Notes under the pieces: generated by a model | The model's input: only the letters and a program-made list of their open reading frames with translations | The model's database searches: none | Told to the model about the DNA's origin: nothing | Made by a program: the position numbers and the translations under genes | Source of the DNA: Alphaproteobacteria bacterium | GTDB lineage: Bacteria; Pseudomonadota; Alphaproteobacteria; Rhodobacterales; Rhodobacteraceae | Direction: 5' to 3' | DNA length: 64,000 bases | Assembly: GCA_009908505.1 (NCBI GenBank) | Contig: JAAAPD010000067.1 | Location: 1 to 64,000 of the forward strand | In this document: piece after piece, positions 27,157-36,970 of the stretch | Numbering within the stretch: the stretch's first letter is position 1 | Layout: every line of letters starts with the position of its first letter

Positions 27157-27614
27157 TCGCGCCCCAGTTCGTGCCGCACGCTGACTGCGCCCGTGGCCTG
27201 GTTGATGGTGGCATGAACGATCAGCGCATTCGAGAATTCCTCTTCCGGCAGGTAGAGTCGGCCCGGCACCGAGAGGGTCAACCCCAGCGCCGGGTCATAC
27301 TCGGCCGCAAGGTCCTCGAAGAACAGTCCGGCATAGCCCACACCCCGCTCGAACCCGACAAGCGTGCAGCGCCGTTCCCCCAGTTCCATGCGCGGCGGAT
27401 GCAGGATCAGAAGGTAGAAGGCCCCGGCCGCCGGTTCGATCCGGTCGATCAGCACCACCCGGACCTCGCCATTGGCGAAGGTGCGGGTGTGGTCGGCCCA
27501 GGGTTCGGGAATCCCGTCCGCTCCGGCGCGCCAGTCGCAGGGTTCGAGGGATTGGGCCGACAGCGCGGCCGACGACAGTAGCAGGGCCATCAAGGCCGGA
27601 AACAGGCGCGTCAT
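27153..27614 (-). CDS. Secreted protein of unknown function
   Basis: A 153-residue protein with an N-terminal signal peptide ([20 protein letters not shown], cleavage before QSLEPC). The mature part has two cysteines (CDWRAG near the start, RRCTLVGF mid-protein) that could pair, and repeated beta-like hydrophobic stretches. I recognise no domain. It overlaps the Dabb-domain gene and acpS by four bases on each side, so it is embedded in the operon and is probably real. Composition is typical of neighbours. Confidence 0.75.
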   Translation of the reverse strand: MTRLFPALMALLLSSAALSAQSLEPCDWRAGADGIPEPWADHTRTFANGEVRVVLIDRIEPAAGAFYLLILHPPRMELGERRCTLVGFERGVGYAGLFFEDLAAEYDPALGLTLSVPGRLYLPEEEFSNALIVHATINQATGAVSVRHELGRE

Positions 27615-27937
27615 GGTATGGATTCCGTCACAAGATCATAGACCATGATCCCCTCCGGCCCGCCCTTGCACAAGTCTACGAGTCGCACCCCGATGGCCCG
27701 GTGCCGGGGATCATCGGCGTAACGGTCCAGTGCCGCGCGATCCACGAAATCACATAAGAAACCATGCGGATAGCCGGGCGATTTGCCCTCGGCGTCGATA
27801 TTGGGACCATGGGCGAAGCAAAGGAAGCCCTCGATCTTGCCGACAAGCTTGCCAAGCGCATCCAACACAGCCGCCAGTTCCGCCGGGTCATGGTCATCGC
27901 GCAGGCGCAGCATCACCACATGCCGGATCATGGCCAT
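27611..27937 (-). CDS. Dabb (stress-responsive A/B barrel) domain protein
   Basis: A 108-residue protein consisting of one Dabb domain: it starts [18 protein letters not shown] (typical first strand), continues through FLCFAHGPNIDAEGKSPGYPHGF and ends with HRAIGVRLVDLCKGG. Such dimeric ferredoxin-like domains occur in stress-induced and polyketide-cyclising proteins; no catalytic role can be assigned. The start at 27937 shares one base with the stop of the LysE-family gene. A second ATG six bases later is possible. The longer open frame upstream is a shadow of LysE. Confidence 0.85.
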   Translation of the reverse strand: MAMIRHVVMLRLRDDHDPAELAAVLDALGKLVGKIEGFLCFAHGPNIDAEGKSPGYPHGFLCDFVDRAALDRYADDPRHRAIGVRLVDLCKGGPEGIMVYDLVTESIP

Positions 27938-28560
27938 CAAGTCTCCAGCCGAAGGGTGAGGATCTTGAGGCTGGCAGCCCCGAACAACACACCGAAGGCC
28001 AGTTCGAACCAGCGTCGCCCGGCGGCATAGCCGCGCGAGACCGGTCCGACCGAGAACAGCCAGGCATACCCGAGGAACATCACCCCCGACGTTAGGATGA
28101 GCATGCCGAACAGCTGCCAGACCGCCAGCGGGGCGGATCCGGACGGAAGCGCGATGGCATAGATCGAGCCCCACGCCAGCATCGCTTTTGGATTGGTCAG
28201 GTGTATCAGAAGCCCCTTGAGGAAGAACCGGCGCCGCGGCACAGCTGTCTTGGTCGGCGGAAGATTGCGCCAGGCCGCCCGCAAGGACTTCAACGCGAGG
28301 AAAAACAGGTAGCCCGCCCCGGCATAGCGCACGGCTTCGAAAACCCAGGCATTGGCCAGCATGACCGCCGAAAAGCCCAGCGCCGCCGCCATGCCCCAAC
28401 TGGCGGACCCGGCCACGATTCCTATCGACAACGCTGTTCCCGCGGTCCGGCCATGTCCCATGGAGGTGCCCGATATTGCCAAGGTCGCCGGTCCGGGACT
28501 TCCGGCGGCGACCATCCACCCCAGCAACAGCACCGGCAGCGGGATCAGGAACTCAGCCAT
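27937..28560 (-). CDS. LysE/RhtB family amino-acid exporter
   Basis: A 207-residue inner-membrane protein with about six helices. It has the LysE signature near the N-terminus ([20 protein letters not shown]) and the conserved [17 protein letters not shown] segment in the middle. The family exports amino acids such as lysine, threonine or homoserine lactones; the substrate here is unknown. It overlaps pdxJ by 8 bases and the Dabb gene by one, so it is part of the same transcript. Confidence 0.9.
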   Translation of the reverse strand: MAEFLIPLPVLLLGWMVAAGSPGPATLAISGTSMGHGRTAGTALSIGIVAGSASWGMAAALGFSAVMLANAWVFEAVRYAGAGYLFFLALKSLRAAWRNLPPTKTAVPRRRFFLKGLLIHLTNPKAMLAWGSIYAIALPSGSAPLAVWQLFGMLILTSGVMFLGYAWLFSVGPVSRGYAAGRRWFELAFGVLFGAASLKILTLRLET

Positions 28561-29296
28561 CCCGCGCCTCGTCCATGAGCCGACGCATCTCCCGGATCGC
28601 CGGGTCCAGCCCCATGAAAATGGATTCAGCGATGATGAAATGCCCGATATTGAGCTCTTTCACCTCGGGTAAGGCCGCCACGGGCTTCACGGTGTCGAAG
28701 GTCAGGCCGTGGCCCGCATGGACCTCCAGTCCCAGTGACTGGGCAAAGGCGGACATTTCGCGCAGCGCCTCCAACTCGCGGTCGCGGTCGTCGAAACGGC
28801 CCTCGGCATGGGCATCGCAATAGGCTCCGGTGTGCAGTTCAATCACTTGCGCACCGATCCGGTTGGCCGCCTCGATCTGACGCTGGTCGGCGGCGATGAA
28901 GATCGATACGCGACACCCCGCCTTGCGCAGAGGGGCGATGAAATGGGCCAGACGGTTTTCATCGCGCGCGACCTCCAGCCCGCCCTCGGTCGTGCGTTCC
29001 TCGCGCTTTTCGGGGACGATGCAGACGGCGTGCGGCTTGTGGCGCAGGGCGATGGCCTGCATCTCCTGCGTGGCCGCCATTTCGAAGTTCAACGGCTTTT
29101 CCAGTGCCTCCATCAAAGCTTCGATATCGGCGTCCGAGATATGGCGGCGGTCCTCACGCAGATGTGCGGTGATGCCATCGGCCCCGGCGGACTCGGCCAG
29201 GGTGGCCGCGCGCACCGGATCGGGATAGCCGCCGCCACGGGCGTTCCGCACCGTTGCCACGTGGTCGATATTCACGCCCAGACGCAGATCGTTCAT
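28553..29296 (-). CDS. pdxJ: Pyridoxine 5'-phosphate synthase
   Basis: Condenses 1-deoxyxylulose 5-phosphate with 3-amino-2-oxopropyl phosphate to pyridoxine 5'-phosphate, the last ring-forming step of the DXP-dependent B6 route. The 247-residue TIM barrel starts [20 protein letters not shown] and contains [13 protein letters not shown], the catalytic [12 protein letters not shown] region and [11 protein letters not shown]. It belongs to the conserved pdxJ-acpS-lepB neighbourhood. Confidence 0.96.
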   Translation of the reverse strand: MNDLRLGVNIDHVATVRNARGGGYPDPVRAATLAESAGADGITAHLREDRRHISDADIEALMEALEKPLNFEMAATQEMQAIALRHKPHAVCIVPEKREERTTEGGLEVARDENRLAHFIAPLRKAGCRVSIFIAADQRQIEAANRIGAQVIELHTGAYCDAHAEGRFDDRDRELEALREMSAFAQSLGLEVHAGHGLTFDTVKPVAALPEVKELNIGHFIIAESIFMGLDPAIREMRRLMDEARDG

Positions 29297-29385
29297 TTCC
29301 GTGCTCCCTGCCTATGCGATGTTAGGCTAGCGCCCTGCATGGACCAGCGAAAGCCGCTTTGCATGAAGATTGCTGATGCGCAAGA

Positions 29386-30012
29386 TCACGGGTCGGGGTT
29401 CTGCGGGTGCTTGAGCTTGCCCAACCGTTCCTTGAGCGCTTTGCGCCGACGGTTCTGGTAGATATGGATCAGGCGCACGGACACGTAATAGGCCACCGTG
29501 GCCGCGACGATGCCGGGAATGATCGACCCGATCATGAACGGAAAGAAGGTCGTGTCATAGAAGTCCGTGAGCCCGTCCCATCGGGTCGTCTCGGGTGTGA
29601 AAACGGCGCGGATATTGTGCCATATGTCCGACCAGGCCGCGGAAATCTCGGCATTGAGGTCGATCCTCGCGGGCGATTGCCCCAAAAGCCAATGCCCGAA
29701 CCAGAGCGACGTGGCCGCGATCGGGATGTAGGTCAGCGGATTACCGAAGAAAGTCGCCAGAAGCGCGGCGACGAGATTGCCACGCATCAGCCGGGCGACC
29801 AGCAGAGAGATCACGAAATGCAGACCGAAAAACGGTGTGAAGGTGACGAAGACGCCGGCCCAAATTCCTCGGCCGATCTTTTCGGGGGTATCCGGCAGGC
29901 GCCGGACGCGATGCTTGACGTATTGCGCCGCCCGGCCCCACCCGCCACGCGGCCAGAAGAACTCGAAGATGATCCGCCAGATCGGGCGTCTGTCCCTGCG
30001 TCTGAAGACCAC
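29386..30012 (-). CDS. DUF2062 membrane protein
   Basis: A 208-residue protein whose centre carries the DUF2062 pattern: GVFVTFTPFFGLHFVISLLV then LLATFFGNPLTYIPIAATSLW, with the conserved FFGNP turn. Two to three membrane helices are predicted there and one more near residue 175. The ends are strongly basic (MVFRRRDRRP; NRRRKALKERLGK). The function is unknown. It lies 16 bases after spoT and precedes pdxJ, so it is co-transcribed with (p)ppGpp metabolism. Confidence 0.87.
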   Translation of the reverse strand: MVFRRRDRRPIWRIIFEFFWPRGGWGRAAQYVKHRVRRLPDTPEKIGRGIWAGVFVTFTPFFGLHFVISLLVARLMRGNLVAALLATFFGNPLTYIPIAATSLWFGHWLLGQSPARIDLNAEISAAWSDIWHNIRAVFTPETTRWDGLTDFYDTTFFPFMIGSIIPGIVAATVAYYVSVRLIHIYQNRRRKALKERLGKLKHPQNPDP

Positions 30013-30028
30013 CTGTTACGTTCCTGTC

Positions 30029-32167
30029 CTAGCCCTGACGTTCGACCGTTCCCGCGCGATCCGGGTCGCGGTGACGGCTGACGCCCGAAACATGACTTTC
30101 CGCCTCTAGCGCCGTCATCACCCTGTGCATATGCTCAACATCGCGCAGGTCAACCTCGATCAGCAACCTGTAGTAATCCGGTTTGCGATCAATGAAGACA
30201 AGATCGGAAATATTCGCGTCCTGCTCGCCGATCAGCGTGCAGATGCGGCCCAGGACACCGGCATCGTTGGTGATCGTCAGGTCCATGGTAACGGTGTTGT
30301 CGGCCTTGTGCGTGCCCTCGGCCCAATGCAGGTCGATCCAGCGGTCGGGCTGCTCCTCAAACTGGGCCAGCACGTCGCAGTCGATCGCATGAATGACGAC
30401 ACCTTGACCGCGATAGGTGATGCCGACGATGCGTTCGCCCGGCACTGGCTGGCAGCACTGGGCGCGACGGAAAGACTGGTCGGCGGCAAGGCCGACCACG
30501 GCGCGGCGCGGCTCGATCTCCTGGCCGCCGGTTTCGGCAAGCTCGGGATAGATCGCCCGCACCACTTCAAGGCTGGTCAGATCGGCGCTGCCCAGACGTT
30601 CCAGCATGTCGTCCGTGGCCGCGATACCCAGCGCCTTGGCGGCCGTGCCAAGCGCCTTGTCGGTGGCCTTCTTGCCAATATTCTCGAAGGCGACGCGCGC
30701 CAGCTCCCGGCCGAGCCGGACGAATCGTTCGCGGTCCTCTTCACGCAGGGCGCGGCGAATGGCCGTCTTGGCCCGGCCCGTCACCGCGATGTCGATCCAG
30801 GTGACCTGGGGGCTTTGCCCCTCGGCTGTTATGACCTCCACCGACTGACCGTTCTTGAGCCGGGTCCAGAGCGGCACGCGCAACCCGTCCACCTTGGCGC
30901 CGACCGTGGCATGGCCGATCCGGGTGTGAATGGCATAGGCAAAATCGATGGGCGTCGCACCACGCGGCAACTTGATCACGTCGCCCTTGGGCGTAAAGCA
31001 GAAGACCTGGTCCTGGTACATCTCCAGCTTGACGAAATCGAGGAATTCGTCGTGGTCGTGGTCTTCGTCCAGTCGTTCGGTCATCGAGGCCACCCAGCGC
31101 GCGGGATCGACGGCAAAGCGGTTCTCGACCAGTTCCCCGTCGCGATAGGACCAATGCGCGGCGACGCCGGTTTCGGCGACCTCATGCATCTCGCGGGTGC
31201 GGATCTGAACCTCGACCCGCTTGCCGTCGCGACCCGACACCGTGGTGTGGATCGACCTGTACCCGTTGGATTTCGGCTGGCTGATATAATCCTTGAACCG
31301 GCCGGGCACGGCGCGCCAGCGCTGATGGATCACGCCCAGCACCGCATAGCAATCGGCCTCGGACCGGGTGATGATGCGGAACCCGTAGATGTCGGACAGG
31401 CGCGAGAAGCCCTGGTCCTTTTCCTGCATCTTGCGCCAGATCGAATAGGGCTTCTTCGCACGCCCGTAGATTTCGGCCTCCAGCCCGGCGCGGTCGAGTT
31501 CGGACTCCATGTCGCTCGTGATTTTCTCGATCACGTCGCCGGTTTCGCGTTGCAGCGTGATGAACCGGCGGATGATGGAATTGCGCGCCTCGGGGTTGAG
31601 CACGCGAAAGGCCAGATCCTCCAGCTCTTCTCGCATCCACTGCATCCCCATCCGGCCGGCCAGAGGCGCGTAGATGTCCATGGTTTCGCGCGCCTTCTGG
31701 ACCTGCTTGTCGGGCCGCATGGACTTGATCGTGCGCATGTTGTGCAACCGGTCGGCCAGCTTGACCAGCGTGACGCGCAGGTCGCGCGAGGTGGCCATGA
31801 ACAGCTTGCGGAAATTCTCGGCCTGCTTGGAGGCCGCGTTGGTCAGCTGAAGGTTTGTCAGCTTGGTGACCCCCTCGACCAGATCGGCGATTTCGCGGCC
31901 GAACCGCGACTCGATCTCGGAGAAGCTGGCCTTGGTATCCTCGATCGTATCATGCAGCAGGGCCGTCACGAGGGTGGCGTCGTCCATCTGCTGTTCGGCC
32001 AGAATGCCGGCGACGGCGACGGGATGGGTGAAGTAGGGTTCGCCCGAATGACGGAATTGCCCTTCGTGCATCTCCGCCCCGAAGGCGAAGGCATCGCGGA
32101 TCAGCGCCTCGTTGGTCTTTGGGTTGTAGGTTCGGACCAGCCCGATCAGGTCATCTGCCGCGATCAT
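30029..32167 (-). CDS. spoT: Bifunctional (p)ppGpp synthetase/hydrolase (Rsh/SpoT)
   Basis: Stringent-response enzyme that makes and degrades (p)ppGpp. The 712-residue protein has an HD hydrolase domain with an intact LLHDTIEDT, a synthetase domain (KKPYSIWRKMQ, SDIYGFRIITRSEADCYAVLG, SKSNG-like PKSNGYRSIHTTV, EVQIRTREMHE), a TGS domain (VFCFTPKGDVIKLPRGATPIDF), a zinc-finger-like helical region with CCQPVPGERI and a C-terminal ACT domain (from about 640). Both activities should be functional by motif. rpoZ lies 18 bases upstream, the widespread rpoZ-spoT pairing. Confidence 0.96.
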   Translation of the reverse strand: MIAADDLIGLVRTYNPKTNEALIRDAFAFGAEMHEGQFRHSGEPYFTHPVAVAGILAEQQMDDATLVTALLHDTIEDTKASFSEIESRFGREIADLVEGVTKLTNLQLTNAASKQAENFRKLFMATSRDLRVTLVKLADRLHNMRTIKSMRPDKQVQKARETMDIYAPLAGRMGMQWMREELEDLAFRVLNPEARNSIIRRFITLQRETGDVIEKITSDMESELDRAGLEAEIYGRAKKPYSIWRKMQEKDQGFSRLSDIYGFRIITRSEADCYAVLGVIHQRWRAVPGRFKDYISQPKSNGYRSIHTTVSGRDGKRVEVQIRTREMHEVAETGVAAHWSYRDGELVENRFAVDPARWVASMTERLDEDHDHDEFLDFVKLEMYQDQVFCFTPKGDVIKLPRGATPIDFAYAIHTRIGHATVGAKVDGLRVPLWTRLKNGQSVEVITAEGQSPQVTWIDIAVTGRAKTAIRRALREEDRERFVRLGRELARVAFENIGKKATDKALGTAAKALGIAATDDMLERLGSADLTSLEVVRAIYPELAETGGQEIEPRRAVVGLAADQSFRRAQCCQPVPGERIVGITYRGQGVVIHAIDCDVLAQFEEQPDRWIDLHWAEGTHKADNTVTMDLTITNDAGVLGRICTLIGEQDANISDLVFIDRKPDYYRLLIEVDLRDVEHMHRVMTALEAESHVSGVSRHRDPDRAGTVERQG

Positions 32168-32185
32168 TCCGGTCCAAGTCCACCC

Positions 32186-32551
32186 TTACTTCTGGCCCTG
32201 GGCTTCCATCAGGGCGCGCAGAAGCTTTTCCTCGCTCATGTCGTCCTCGGCGGGCGCGTCGGGCTGTTCGTTGCCGCCGCCGCCCATCAGGATCGCCATC
32301 GAGTCCTCTTCGGGCTCGTCGACCTCGATCTGGGTCTGGTTCGATTCGATCAGACGCTCGCGCAGGTCATCGGCCTGCTGCGTCTCGTCGGCGATCTCGC
32401 GCAGGGCCACGACCGGGTTCTTGTCGTTGTCGCGGTCCACGGTCACGGCCGACCCGGCCGAAATTTCGCGGGCTCGGTGCGCGGCAAGCATCACCAGCTC
32501 GAAGCGGTTCGGAACCTTGTCAACGCAGTCTTCAACGGTCACGCGGGCCAT
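32186..32551 (-). CDS. rpoZ: RNA polymerase subunit omega
   Basis: The small omega subunit, which assists assembly of the RNA polymerase core and contributes to ppGpp binding. The 121-residue protein starts [20 protein letters not shown] at 32551, exactly the family pattern, followed by [11 protein letters not shown] and [11 protein letters not shown]. The C-terminal half is a long acidic extension usual in alphaproteobacteria. The frame continues upstream without protein character. It is co-transcribed with spoT. Confidence 0.95.
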   Translation of the reverse strand: MARVTVEDCVDKVPNRFELVMLAAHRAREISAGSAVTVDRDNDKNPVVALREIADETQQADDLRERLIESNQTQIEVDEPEEDSMAILMGGGGNEQPDAPAEDDMSEEKLLRALMEAQGQK

Positions 32552-32639
32552 GGGACACTCCAATCGGTCGGTCTGGGCGGTCAGTAGAAATGGGGTCCAT
32601 ATAGCCTTGACAGCAATTTGACAAGGCGATTCCACGCGG

Positions 32640-33227
32640 TCACAGGGGATTGACCGCGGCTTTTTCGCTGACCGGGCGGGCGGCCAACATCTGCGAAATG
32701 GTCCGGTCCAGCCCGGGATGCCGCCAACCGTCCGCGACATCGGCCAGTGGCACCAAGACGAACGAACGATCCTGAAGGCGTGGATGTGGCAGGATCAGCT
32801 GGTCGGGCGCGGTCACTTTCTGTTGCTCAAGCGGCAGATTGCGCCAGCGCGCCTGGGTTACAGCATCGGGCAAAACCTGGTCTCCGACCGCGATGAGGTC
32901 GAGGTCCAGGCTGCGTTGTCCCCATCGCACCCGCCTTTCCCGCCCGAAATCCCGTTCGATCGCGTGTAGGCGCGCCAGGATTTCCGCGGCAGGCAGATCG
33001 GACAGGAAGGCGCAGGCCGCGTTGACGAAATCCGGCCCGGACCCGGCAGGAAACGCAGGTGTGGCGAAAAACCGGCTGCAGACCAGGCGAGGGCCGAATG
33101 CGTCGCCCAGGGCCGCGGCCGCGGCCGCAACCGTCGCCCGCGCATCGCCGTGTTCGGATGCCGCGTTCGACCCGAGGGCGACCAGAACAAGAGACTCATG
33201 ACTGGACGTTAAACTGGGTTGTCCCAT
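32640..33227 (-). CDS. folK: 2-amino-4-hydroxy-6-hydroxymethyldihydropteridine pyrophosphokinase
   Basis: Activates the pterin for folate synthesis by transferring pyrophosphate from ATP. The 195-residue protein shows [16 protein letters not shown] at the start, the FVNAACAF motif, the HPPK signature [20 protein letters not shown] with its metal-binding Asp pair, and [16 protein letters not shown]. It lies 88 bases upstream of rpoZ on the same strand; whether it shares the transcript is unclear. It is divergent from the NYN gene. Confidence 0.93.
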   Translation of the reverse strand: MGQPSLTSSHESLVLVALGSNAASEHGDARATVAAAAAALGDAFGPRLVCSRFFATPAFPAGSGPDFVNAACAFLSDLPAAEILARLHAIERDFGRERRVRWGQRSLDLDLIAVGDQVLPDAVTQARWRNLPLEQQKVTAPDQLILPHPRLQDRSFVLVPLADVADGWRHPGLDRTISQMLAARPVSEKAAVNPL

Positions 33228-33320
33228 GTTACAGTTCCATTACATTACGGGCGCTTCGTCGGCACCTAACGCCACTCACAAATAATCCCAACCGGCGATT
33301 CGATATTGGAAGGAAAAATA

Positions 33321-33893
33321 ATGTTCTATCGCGACGAGCGCCTCGCGCTCTTCATCGATGGATCGAACCTCTATGCCGCTGCCAAGGCGCTGGGGTTCGA
33401 CATTGACTACAAGCTCCTCCGCCAGGAATTCATGCGCCGGGGCAAGCTGCTGCGGGCCTTCTATTACACGGCCCTGCTGGAAAACGACGAATATTCCCCG
33501 ATCCGCCCGCTAGTGGATTGGCTGAACTACAACGGGTTCACCATGGTCACCAAGCCGGCCAAAGAATTCACCGACGGCCAGGGCCGCCGCAAGGTCAAGG
33601 GCAACATGGATATCGAGCTGACGGTCGATGCCATGGAGCTGGCACCGCATGTGGATCATATCGTCCTTTTCTCGGGCGACGGCGACTTCCGTCCGCTGAT
33701 CGAATCGATCCAGCGCAAGGGTGTGCGCGTTTCGGTGGTTTCGACCATTCGCAGCCAGCCGCCCATGATCGCCGACGAACTGCGCCGCCAGGCCGATAAT
33801 TTCATCGAACTGGACGATCTGCGCGAGGTAATCGGGCGTCCGCCCCGCGAACCGCGCGAGGACCGGGCCGATGCGACCGCCACAACGGACTGA
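33321..33893 (+). CDS. NYN-domain protein (LabA/DUF88 family)
   Basis: A 190-residue putative ribonuclease of the NYN/PIN-like fold. The acidic active-site residues are visible in ALFIDGSNLYAAAKA (Asp near the N-terminus), KGNMDIELTVDAM, and LFSGDGDFRPLIESI, followed by GVRVSVVST. The start at 33321 follows an AAGGA ribosome site; an upstream TTG would add five residues. The family includes LabA-like and limkain-related proteins, with RNA cleavage inferred rather than shown for most. It is convergent with a cytochrome gene. Confidence 0.88.
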   Translation: MFYRDERLALFIDGSNLYAAAKALGFDIDYKLLRQEFMRRGKLLRAFYYTALLENDEYSPIRPLVDWLNYNGFTMVTKPAKEFTDGQGRRKVKGNMDIELTVDAMELAPHVDHIVLFSGDGDFRPLIESIQRKGVRVSVVSTIRSQPPMIADELRRQADNFIELDDLREVIGRPPREPREDRADATATTD

Positions 33894-33909
33894 TCCCGTC
33901 GGGCGCCGC

Positions 33910-34383
33910 CTACCGGGCCTCGTCGGCCACGGCGGCGTTCATCTCGTCATGGCGGGTGATGATCCAGTCCGGCCAGGTGCTCTTGATATAGGCCAGAACT
34001 TCCAGGATCTGCTGGTCGCTCAACTGCCCCTCGAAGCCCGGCATGTCGCTTTCGTAGCCGTTGCCCACCACAGCGGCGGGTCCGTATTTGGTCAGCATGA
34101 ACAACTGGACGTCCGGATGATGCCAGGTATGGCCCGCCTCGTCATGGGGCGGGGCCGGCAGGCGGCCGGTTTGCTTGGGCGTGCGCCAGTTCGGCTCGCC
34201 GCTCAGATCGGCCGCATGACAGCTCGCGCAATAGTCGCCATAGAGCGCCTCGCCGGCCGCGACGGCCTCCGGGACATCATATGGTAGCAACTGGCCCGGC
34301 TTCTGATCGGCCGTAACCGACAGTGTCAACCCGCCGCCAAGAATGATGACACTGGCCAACGTAGCCCAAGTTGTTTTCTTCAC
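33910..34383 (-). CDS. Membrane-anchored or secreted cytochrome c
   Basis: A 157-residue c-type cytochrome. The start is the GTG at 34383, because a GGAGG ribosome site lies six bases upstream of it, whereas the ATG at 34395 overlaps that site. An N-terminal hydrophobic stretch (about 6-24) acts as signal or anchor. Haem attaches at CASCH, and the axial Met is probably in YESDMPGFEGQLSD. The His/Trp/Pro-rich loop between them is an insertion relative to minimal class I cytochromes. It is divergent from ispH. Confidence 0.86.
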   Translation of the reverse strand: MKKTTWATLASVIILGGGLTLSVTADQKPGQLLPYDVPEAVAAGEALYGDYCASCHAADLSGEPNWRTPKQTGRLPAPPHDEAGHTWHHPDVQLFMLTKYGPAAVVGNGYESDMPGFEGQLSDQQILEVLAYIKSTWPDWIITRHDEMNAAVADEAR

Positions 34384-34396
34384 GCGATCCTCCATT

Positions 34397-34414
34397 CTTC
34401 GCACATTTGCGAAG
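34397..34414 (-). promoter_or_regulatory. Hairpin in the cytochrome c leader
   Basis: CTTCGCA and TGCGAAG form a perfect 7-bp stem with a four-base loop, only 4 bases from the GGAGG ribosome site (34388-34392) of the cytochrome c gene. It could be an operator or an RNA element gating translation; position alone suggests this. Confidence 0.35.
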
Positions 34415-34493
34415 ATTCCCGCGCTGGAAGGCAAGGCACCATTTGTTGAAGCCGCTTCTGGACGCAGCCCGTCACAACGCCTAGGTGTAACGC

Positions 34494-35444
34494 ATGACGC
34501 GACCGCCCCTCACCCTTTTCCTTGCCGCGCCGCGCGGGTTCTGCGCCGGTGTCGACCGCGCCATCAAGATCGTCGAAATGGCGCTCGAGAAATGGGGTGC
34601 GCCCGTCTTCGTCCGCCACGAGATCGTCCATAACAAGTACGTGGTCGATGACCTGAGGGCAAAGGGTGCCGTTTTCGTCGAGGAATTGGACGACTGTCCC
34701 GACGACCGCCCGGTCATCTTCTCGGCCCATGGCGTGCCGAAGGCCGTCCCGGCCGAGGCCGCGCGGCGCGAGATGGTCTATGTCGATGCCACCTGCCCAC
34801 TCGTATCCAAGGTGCATATCGAGGCCGCCCGCCATGCCGAGAACGGGTTGCAGATGATCATGATCGGCCATGCCGGACACCCCGAGACGGTCGGCACGAT
34901 GGGCCAGCTGCCAAAGGGCGAGGTGTTGCTGGTCGAAACGGTCGACGATGTGGCCAAGGTCGAGGTGCGCGATCCCGACAAGCTGGCCTTTGTCACCCAG
35001 ACCACGCTTTCGGTGGATGACACGGGCGATATCGTGGCCGCCCTTCAGGCCCGGTTTCCCAGTATCATCGGCCCCCACAAGGAAGACATCTGCTACGCCA
35101 CAACGAACCGGCAAGAGGCCGTCAAGGCCGTTGCTCCGCGCGCGGACGCGCTACTGGTGGTTGGCGCGCCGAATTCGTCGAACTCGAAACGCCTTGTCGA
35201 GGTCGCCGGCAAGGCCGGCTGCGCCTATGCGCAATTGGTCCAGCGCGCAACGGATATCGACTGGCGGGCGCTGGACGGCATCGCCTCGATCGGGATAACC
35301 GCCGGGGCCTCGGCCCCCGAGGCGCTGATCAACGAGGTGATCGATGCTTTTCGCGACCGCTATGAAGTCACGGTCGAAACCGTCGAAACCGCGCAGGAAA
35401 ACGTGGAATTCAAAGTGCCGCGCGTATTGCGCGAACCCGCCTGA
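34494..35444 (+). CDS. ispH: 4-hydroxy-3-methylbut-2-enyl diphosphate reductase
   Basis: Iron-sulfur enzyme of the final MEP-pathway step, reducing HMBPP to IPP and DMAPP. The 316-residue protein has all three cluster cysteines: Cys17 in [11 protein letters not shown], one in [12 protein letters not shown], and one in [15 protein letters not shown]. Conserved His residues are in FSAHGVPK and GHAGHPET, with the TGGAS-like [10 protein letters not shown] near the end. It heads a tightly packed rightward group with DUF3429, a methyltransferase and rnhA. Confidence 0.97.
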   Translation: MTRPPLTLFLAAPRGFCAGVDRAIKIVEMALEKWGAPVFVRHEIVHNKYVVDDLRAKGAVFVEELDDCPDDRPVIFSAHGVPKAVPAEAARREMVYVDATCPLVSKVHIEAARHAENGLQMIMIGHAGHPETVGTMGQLPKGEVLLVETVDDVAKVEVRDPDKLAFVTQTTLSVDDTGDIVAALQARFPSIIGPHKEDICYATTNRQEAVKAVAPRADALLVVGAPNSSNSKRLVEVAGKAGCAYAQLVQRATDIDWRALDGIASIGITAGASAPEALINEVIDAFRDRYEVTVETVETAQENVEFKVPRVLREPA

Positions 35445-35491
35445 TCGCGACGCGCTTGCCAAGCGCGCGCGACCGGACCATCTATGTTTCC

Positions 35492-35941
35492 ATGAAAGAG
35501 ATCCCCCGTTCCGCCCTTGCCCTCGGCCTTGCCGGACTGCTGCCGTTCCTTTGGGGCGCGCTGACCGTCCTGTTTCCTGAATTCGGACTGCAATGGATGA
35601 CCCGCATCGGCGGGCGTTTCGTCGGCCCCTATATCCAGATTGCCTATGGCACGATCATCCTGGCCTTCATGTCGGGTGTGCTGTGGGGGTTCGCCACCCG
35701 CGCCGAGGGGCGTCTGGCGGCCGCGGGCTATGCCCTGTCGGTGATTCCGGCGCTCTGGGCGTTCTTCATGGTTGGCGGCGGCCCGAACAGCGCCGCAATG
35801 AACCTTGCCACGGGCTTTGCGGGGCTACTGCTGTTGGACTGGTTCTTCTGGAACGTGGGGCTGGCGCCGCGCTGGTGGATGGCCCTGCGCCTGCCGTTGA
35901 CGCTGGTTGTGCTGCTCTGCCTTGCGCCGGGTGTGCTATGA
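35492..35941 (+). CDS. DUF3429 membrane protein
   Basis: A 149-residue inner-membrane protein with four to five hydrophobic helices. The segment YGTIILAFMSGVLWGFA is the hallmark of DUF3429, and FVGPYIQIAYG precedes it. The function is unknown. The start at 35492 (MKEIPRSALALGL) was chosen over an upstream TTG because the latter's extra residues are not family-like. It ends ATGA, overlapping the next gene by four bases. Confidence 0.85.
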   Translation: MKEIPRSALALGLAGLLPFLWGALTVLFPEFGLQWMTRIGGRFVGPYIQIAYGTIILAFMSGVLWGFATRAEGRLAAAGYALSVIPALWAFFMVGGGPNSAAMNLATGFAGLLLLDWFFWNVGLAPRWWMALRLPLTLVVLLCLAPGVL

Positions 35942-36531
35942 GCGCGGACAAGCGCACGCTGGCCGTCTACGACGCCCGGGCCGAGGATTACGCCACCCTT
36001 TTCCATGACACGAAAGAGGGCAAGGACCTGCGCGCCTTCATCGATCGGCTGCCACCGGGGGCCCGGATTCTGGACCTGGGCTGCGGCCCCGGCGCAGCCT
36101 CGGCCCACATGGCGCGGGCCGGCCTGGTCCCCGACCCGGTGGACGCCAGCCCCGCGATGGTCGCCCTTGCACGATCCCGCTTCGGCCTGCCCGCCCGCCT
36201 GGTCCGGTTCGACGAGATCGACGCCAATGCGGTCTATGACGGGGTCTGGGCGAATTTCTCGCTGTTGCATGCGCCCCGTACGGATCTCGCGCAACACCTG
36301 TCCTGTTTGCACCGCGCCCTCAAACCCGGCGGGTGGCTGCACCTCGGAATGAAACTGGGACAGGGCGAGGGGCGCGACGGGCTGGGGCGCTTCTATGCCT
36401 ATTACAGCCAGGCGGAATTGGCCGACCACCTGTCTGCGGCCGGTTTCACGCTTGCATCGCGCCGCACCGGCACAGAAAAGGGCCTGGCCGAAACCAATGA
36501 CCCCTACATCATCCTGACAGCCCATGCCTGA
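35938..36531 (+). CDS. Class I SAM-dependent methyltransferase
   Basis: A 197-residue cytoplasmic methyltransferase. SAM motif I is [19 protein letters not shown], the acidic end of strand 2 is PVDASPAM, motif IV is [12 protein letters not shown] and the post-motif [14 protein letters not shown] closes the fold. The substrate is not recognisable. The ATG at 35938 overlaps the DUF3429 stop, and its own stop overlaps rnhA by 8 bases; the operon is ispH-DUF3429-MTase-rnhA. Confidence 0.9.
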   Translation: MSADKRTLAVYDARAEDYATLFHDTKEGKDLRAFIDRLPPGARILDLGCGPGAASAHMARAGLVPDPVDASPAMVALARSRFGLPARLVRFDEIDANAVYDGVWANFSLLHAPRTDLAQHLSCLHRALKPGGWLHLGMKLGQGEGRDGLGRFYAYYSQAELADHLSAAGFTLASRRTGTEKGLAETNDPYIILTAHA

Positions 36532-36970
36532 CCTTTATGCCTTCACCGATGGTGCCTGTTCGGGCAATCCCGGCCCCGGGGGCTGGGGTGTCCTGTTACA
36601 GGCCAAGGATGGCGACCGCGTGGTCAAGGAAAAGGAACTCTGCGGCGGCGAACCCGAAACCACCAACAACCGCATGGAATTGATGGCCGCGACCGAGGCG
36701 TTGAACGCCCTTTCGAAACCCAGCCGCGTGACCGTCGTGACCGACAGCAGCTATGTCAAGGATGGGATCACCAAGTGGGTCCATGCCTGGAAACGCAACG
36801 GGTGGAAAAAGAAGGGCGGACTGAAGAATGTCGAACTGTGGCAGGCGCTGGACGCCGCCGCCGCGCGCCACCAGGTGACCTGGGAATGGGTCAAGGGTCA
36901 TGCCGGACACCCCGAGAACGAGCGCGCCGATGAACTGGCGCGCGCGGGCATGGCGCCCTACAAGGGCTAG
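36524..36970 (+). CDS. rnhA: Ribonuclease HI
   Basis: Degrades the RNA strand of RNA-DNA hybrids. The 148-residue protein contains the complete DEDD set: Asp in [18 protein letters not shown], Glu in [13 protein letters not shown], Asp in [12 protein letters not shown], and the last Asp in [11 protein letters not shown]. Basic protrusion residues ([11 protein letters not shown]) are present, as in E. coli RNase HI. It overlaps the methyltransferase start-side and shares a CTAG stop overlap with fmt. Confidence 0.96.
   Translation: MPDLYAFTDGACSGNPGPGGWGVLLQAKDGDRVVKEKELCGGEPETTNNRMELMAATEALNALSKPSRVTVVTDSSYVKDGITKWVHAWKRNGWKKKGGLKNVELWQALDAAAARHQVTWEWVKGHAGHPENERADELARAGMAPYKG

Noticed and set aside
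27611-28519. A 302-codon frame that would extend the Dabb-domain protein
   Set aside because: Only its last 108 codons are family-like; the N-terminal part is an out-of-frame reading of the LysE-family gene, which has clear membrane and signature segments.
30125-32587. An open frame of about 820 codons on the plus strand opposite spoT and rpoZ
   Set aside because: It lies wholly antisense to genes with intact catalytic motifs, has no start-site signal, and its composition is typical of GC-driven shadow frames.
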